From NCBI RefSeq assembly GCF_947179165.1, contig NC_077242.1, positions 36,081,097 through 36,145,096 of the forward strand: a stretch of 64,000 nucleotides of DNA, written 5' to 3'. The notes under the pieces were generated by a model. That model did no database searches. It saw nothing but the letters and a program-made list of their open reading frames with translations, and had not been told where the DNA came from. Numbering within the stretch: the first letter of the stretch is position 1; each line of letters begins with the position of its first letter. Shown here one piece after another: positions 60,754-64,000 of the stretch. Position numbers and translations under genes: made by a program. Origin of the DNA: Solanum dulcamara (taxonomy: Eukaryota; Streptophyta; Magnoliopsida; Solanales; Solanaceae).

Positions 60754-63348
60754 TGTGCCTCAGAACTGAGGGAGGGCATGACTGACCTCGATATTAGCTA
60801 AATTGAAAAGCCGACTAGCTAAATAAAATTTGAAGAACATAAGGTCAACTAGGTCATAATACAAATGAACTAAGCAACGAAAGCTGGCAAGACCATAAAA
60901 CCTAATTGAACTAAACTATACATACGTCCACAAAAGCCTCTAAAGAATAAAAAACATAGTGCACAGGACCGGGCCCTGGCCTAACCATACAAAACATCAT
61001 GACACAACACTGCCAAACTAGAACATGACTCCTAAAAGAAAAGATCATACCAATTGAAGTCGGGCTCCTACTACAACTAACGATCAGAGCATCTACCTAC
61101 ACCTGCAACACAAATGCAGCGTACTCAGGCAAAAGAACGTTAGTACGTATAACATGTACTAAGTATGTAAGGCTGAAAGCTGTAAATATATATATAACAT
61201 GTACCAAGCATATAAGGCTGAAAGCTATAAATATAAGTATATCAAAGATACCAAAAGTTAGGGATTGAAACAACTTGCGACTCTAGGAGCTGAAGTTTGA
61301 CAATACGGTAACCTTTCTGTGTGAATATAACCAAGTAAACATATATAAAAATCATACCACCCTAATGGTGAACTATATGATAATCCTTTCATAATGATGA
61401 CCCTACCTAGCCAAGTGGCCATCTCGGTGGTGTAGAACTGAATAACTATCTGCCCACCAGACATGTCTGCCGTGGGGTGTGGTGAACTATAGTTGCAGCT
61501 ATTACTGTATCTACCTACCGATATTATCCCATCAGTAGTGTAACATAAAGTCATAACCATTATCATATACTACGCCGATCGGGTTAATATCGAGTATATC
61601 TAATAAAAATAGCACATATGCAAGTTAACTCTCAGATTGCGGCCTCAATAGGCCTCTTTAAGGCTCATGAATTGCAACTATTTACATGTAACATTTAGAG
61701 ATTTCAAATAGTATATAAGTACGCCTACTCAATACTTAAACAACTTTCAAAAGGTTTAGATGTCACAAGGAATATAGTAGGCTTATGAAAGATGTACTAA
61801 AGATATTTCTGCCGCCTTAACATATGGCTTGAACAAGAGCACATATATTTATATTTCTATATAATACACTAATATGTAGGATCTATATATATACATATAT
61901 ATTATTGCTTTAAGGTGTTTTCTTTACCCGTGCTGACAATTTTATAATTGGACTCCTGTTATTAACTTATCGTGTCGATAGTCACAAATAGTTCTTAATT
62001 CCTTCACCTTACTCGCATGGAAACATGGAAATCATATACAAAATTACTTCTTAATGAAATCATAAATAGGAAAAGCTCACAGTGCATAAGATAAAGGGGT
62101 CTCCAAACTCAATTTACAACTACGATAACAACTGTATATATATAATCATTTCAATCACATTCATATATCTTAAACATTTGAAAATCTATAGACCATCACC
62201 ATGTCTTTCCAACCTTTTCACAAAATCATACCATACCTTAATATGAGATTTAAACATTTGAATACTAGTCTTATCAACGACGAGTTTCATGCTTGAAAAT
62301 AGAGAAAAAAGGAGCCTTTACATACCTTGATTTAAGTCCTTTAATATACTACCATAGCTAAATTATCCCTTGATCCTTCAATATAAAACAACAATCATTG
62401 AAAATCTAAATTTAAAAAGCTAAAAAACACATCCGAGTCTTGTCGTCAATTCAACAAACACATGATGGGCGTAAACTCAAAAGACATCTAAATCAATCGG
62501 TGTTGTTAGTATTCAATCCTTCAAATCTCTAACCGTAGTATAATTCACTTATATGAATCCAACACATCACCCAAAACCTACCATATCACTCCACAAACTC
62601 CCTCCTCTCCAAATACATCAATCACAATGCAAGAAACTTGGGCTCACGACTTTCTTTTACCATCCCTGAGTCCTACCCGTGAATATAGCTAGAACATCAA
62701 GAATATCACATACATGAGAGTAGGTAACATAAGTGAATCCTAGACTTGGTTGAAGAACAACACTTGATTCTTTGTTGATTCTTGCCTAGGGCTTTAGGAG
62801 AGGAGCGGGATTGAAGAAAAAGCAAGGGAAAGCTTCAACAATGTCTTAGGAACAATGTTTAATGAATTCTATACACAAAATTCTGATTTATAAACATTAG
62901 ACCAACTTAACATGTGCTATTTTTGGTCTCTGTGTAGTTTGTAGTAAAACATGCATATCTTTTTACTCCTAGGTCGTATTGATGAGATGATTTATTTGTT
63001 GGAAACTAGACTCAAATATATTTAATTGTATATGTAGTAGGCCTTTTAACTCTTTATATACATGGAGATATTCCCATCCAAAGTCAGACTATATATGAGA
63101 TCATATGAAATAGTCCATCATAACATGACCTTCAACTTGTCATATTGTTCCATGGATTTCTTTGGCCTCCAACCTTGGTATAACACTTATGGTGATGCAC
63201 TATAAATAATAATTAATATGATCACCCATTTAAAATCTTATTTTCTGCACAACTCATCAACAACCTATGTAAGGCAAAAATATATTCTTTGGCGCGTACG
63301 TCTTTAAGTGTAGTGCGTTAGTCGCCTTAAAATATTTAGTGTGTTACA
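60754..63348 (-). mobile_element. 5' LTR of element F (uninterrupted copy)
   Basis: 2595 bp; minus-strand start TGTAACACACTAAATATTTT, end CAGTTCTGAGGCACA. It holds a local duplication of TAAGGCTGAAAGCT (about 61169 and 61218). It serves as the empty-site reference for insertions in the 3' LTR. The frame 61566-61258 is not a gene. Confidence 0.85.
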
Positions 63349-64000
63349 TTTTTGACATGAAAATCAACTCCATTAATCGATTCGGCTCCTGACCCCAACG
63401 ACCGATTTTAGATCCAACCCGATGATCGATTTGGAATTTGACCCCAATCTCCAACCTGAAAGCTGACCTCGACTTCCGATCCAAGAATCAACATTTGAAC
63501 TAGAATCCAACCCTCGATTCTACTTTCAAATCAAAATTTGATATTTTTTGAAATTAATTTTTAATTTTTTTGTTTTGTTGGGGGGGGGGGGAGATGATAG
63601 GGGGTCAGGGTAGGATAAGAAAAATAAAATTTCTAAAAATTTGAAATATTTTTCAAAAATAAACTTTTAAAGGGTTGGGGGTATGGGGTGAGGTGGGGAG
63701 GGGGGCTGATAGGGGTGTCAAGATAGAAATGGGGCAAAAAAATGAAATTTTTAAAATTTAAAATATTTTTTCAAAAATAAACTTTTAATTTTTTTTGGTG
63801 GGGTTAGGGCTTGGAGGGGCTGACATGGGGGTAGGACAAGGGGTTGGGGTAAAAAAATGAAATTTTCAAAATTTGAAATATTTTTCAAAAATAAAATTTT
63901 AATTTCTTTTGGGGTGGGGGGTGGAGGATAGTGGTGAGGTGGGGGAGGGGGGAGCTGGTAAGGGGGTCGAGTGAGGAATGGGGTAAAAAAATAAAATTTT
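63349..64000 (+). repeat. G-rich tandem repeat with a unit near 117 bp, running off the window
   Basis: After TTTTTGACATGAAAATC come CGACCCCAA/GATCCAACCC segments, then from about 63540 repeated units. Each has AAATTTGAAATATTTTTCAA and AAAATAAACTTTTAA followed by a G-rich block (GGGGTGGGGG type). Unit anchors are near 63642, 63759 and 63876. It is probably the right part of the element begun at 45801, split by F. Confidence 0.75.

Larger units (their letters stand above)
46006..63348 (-). mobile_element. Element F: large nested Ty3/gypsy element
   Basis: 5' LTR 60754-63348, pol/gag interior 54572-60753, 3' LTR 46006-54571 (split by insertions). TTTTT lies on both sides (46001-46005 and 63349-63353), a perfect if low-complexity target duplication. 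Three later insertions are inside: 46574-50339, 51125-53322 and 55181-57331. Confidence 0.85.

Noticed and set aside
1..64000. An undescribed multi-gene functional system
   Set aside because: Only one intact host gene is visible; everything else is decayed mobile DNA or spacer.

Overview
The window is a repeat-dense stretch of a plant nuclear genome, most likely from the nightshade family (Solanaceae). The evidence is the type of Ty3/gypsy LTR elements (Tekay/Del-like chromovirus pol with a C-terminal chromodomain-like tail), a tRNA-derived SINE of a kind common in Solanaceae, several solanaceous-looking MITEs, and one intron-containing plant gene. There are no rRNA or tRNA genes, no CRISPR array and no bacterial-style operon.

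The only convincing host gene lies on the minus strand at 20679-24556. It has three coding exons (24556-22466, 22251-22107, 21325-20679) joined by canonical GT-AG introns with matching phases, giving 960 residues. The product is a TRM-like protein with a C-terminal DUF4378 region, and it carries an in-frame four-copy 32-residue repeat. A likely 5' UTR intron and weak promoter signals lie at about 24578-25195. A SINE with a perfect 17-bp target duplication sits just past the stop codon, and a long-TIR MITE lies about 1.2 kb beyond the stop.

The rest is mostly nested retrotransposons. Left (1-17880): an LTR end (1-1250); a type-1 LTR split by a complete but decayed type-1 element A (2510-11871); the 3' end of a type-2 element H (12925-16173); and a minus-strand gag/protease relic G (16174-17880). 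Middle (17881-29686): the gene and its MITE-rich flanks, plus LTRs of a family related to element E. Right-middle (29687-45385): element E, a gag-only LTR element on the minus strand with several tandem arrays, interrupted inside gag by element D (33274-43530). D in turn has a 1.1-kb inverted-repeat DNA element in its 5' LTR. Right (46006-63348): element F, minus strand, flanked by TTTTT, containing a Tat/Athila-like 3' fragment and two plus-strand solo LTRs (CTTAA and GTAAA target duplications). F is inserted in an older G-rich tandem-repeat element that continues to the window end.

All retroelement reading frames are broken by stops and frameshifts. I see no new defence or metabolic system. 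The most interesting signals are the coding minisatellite in the gene, the gag-only element with coding-period tandem arrays, and a block of short dyads in the LTR U3 region whose motif differs between otherwise alignable LTRs.
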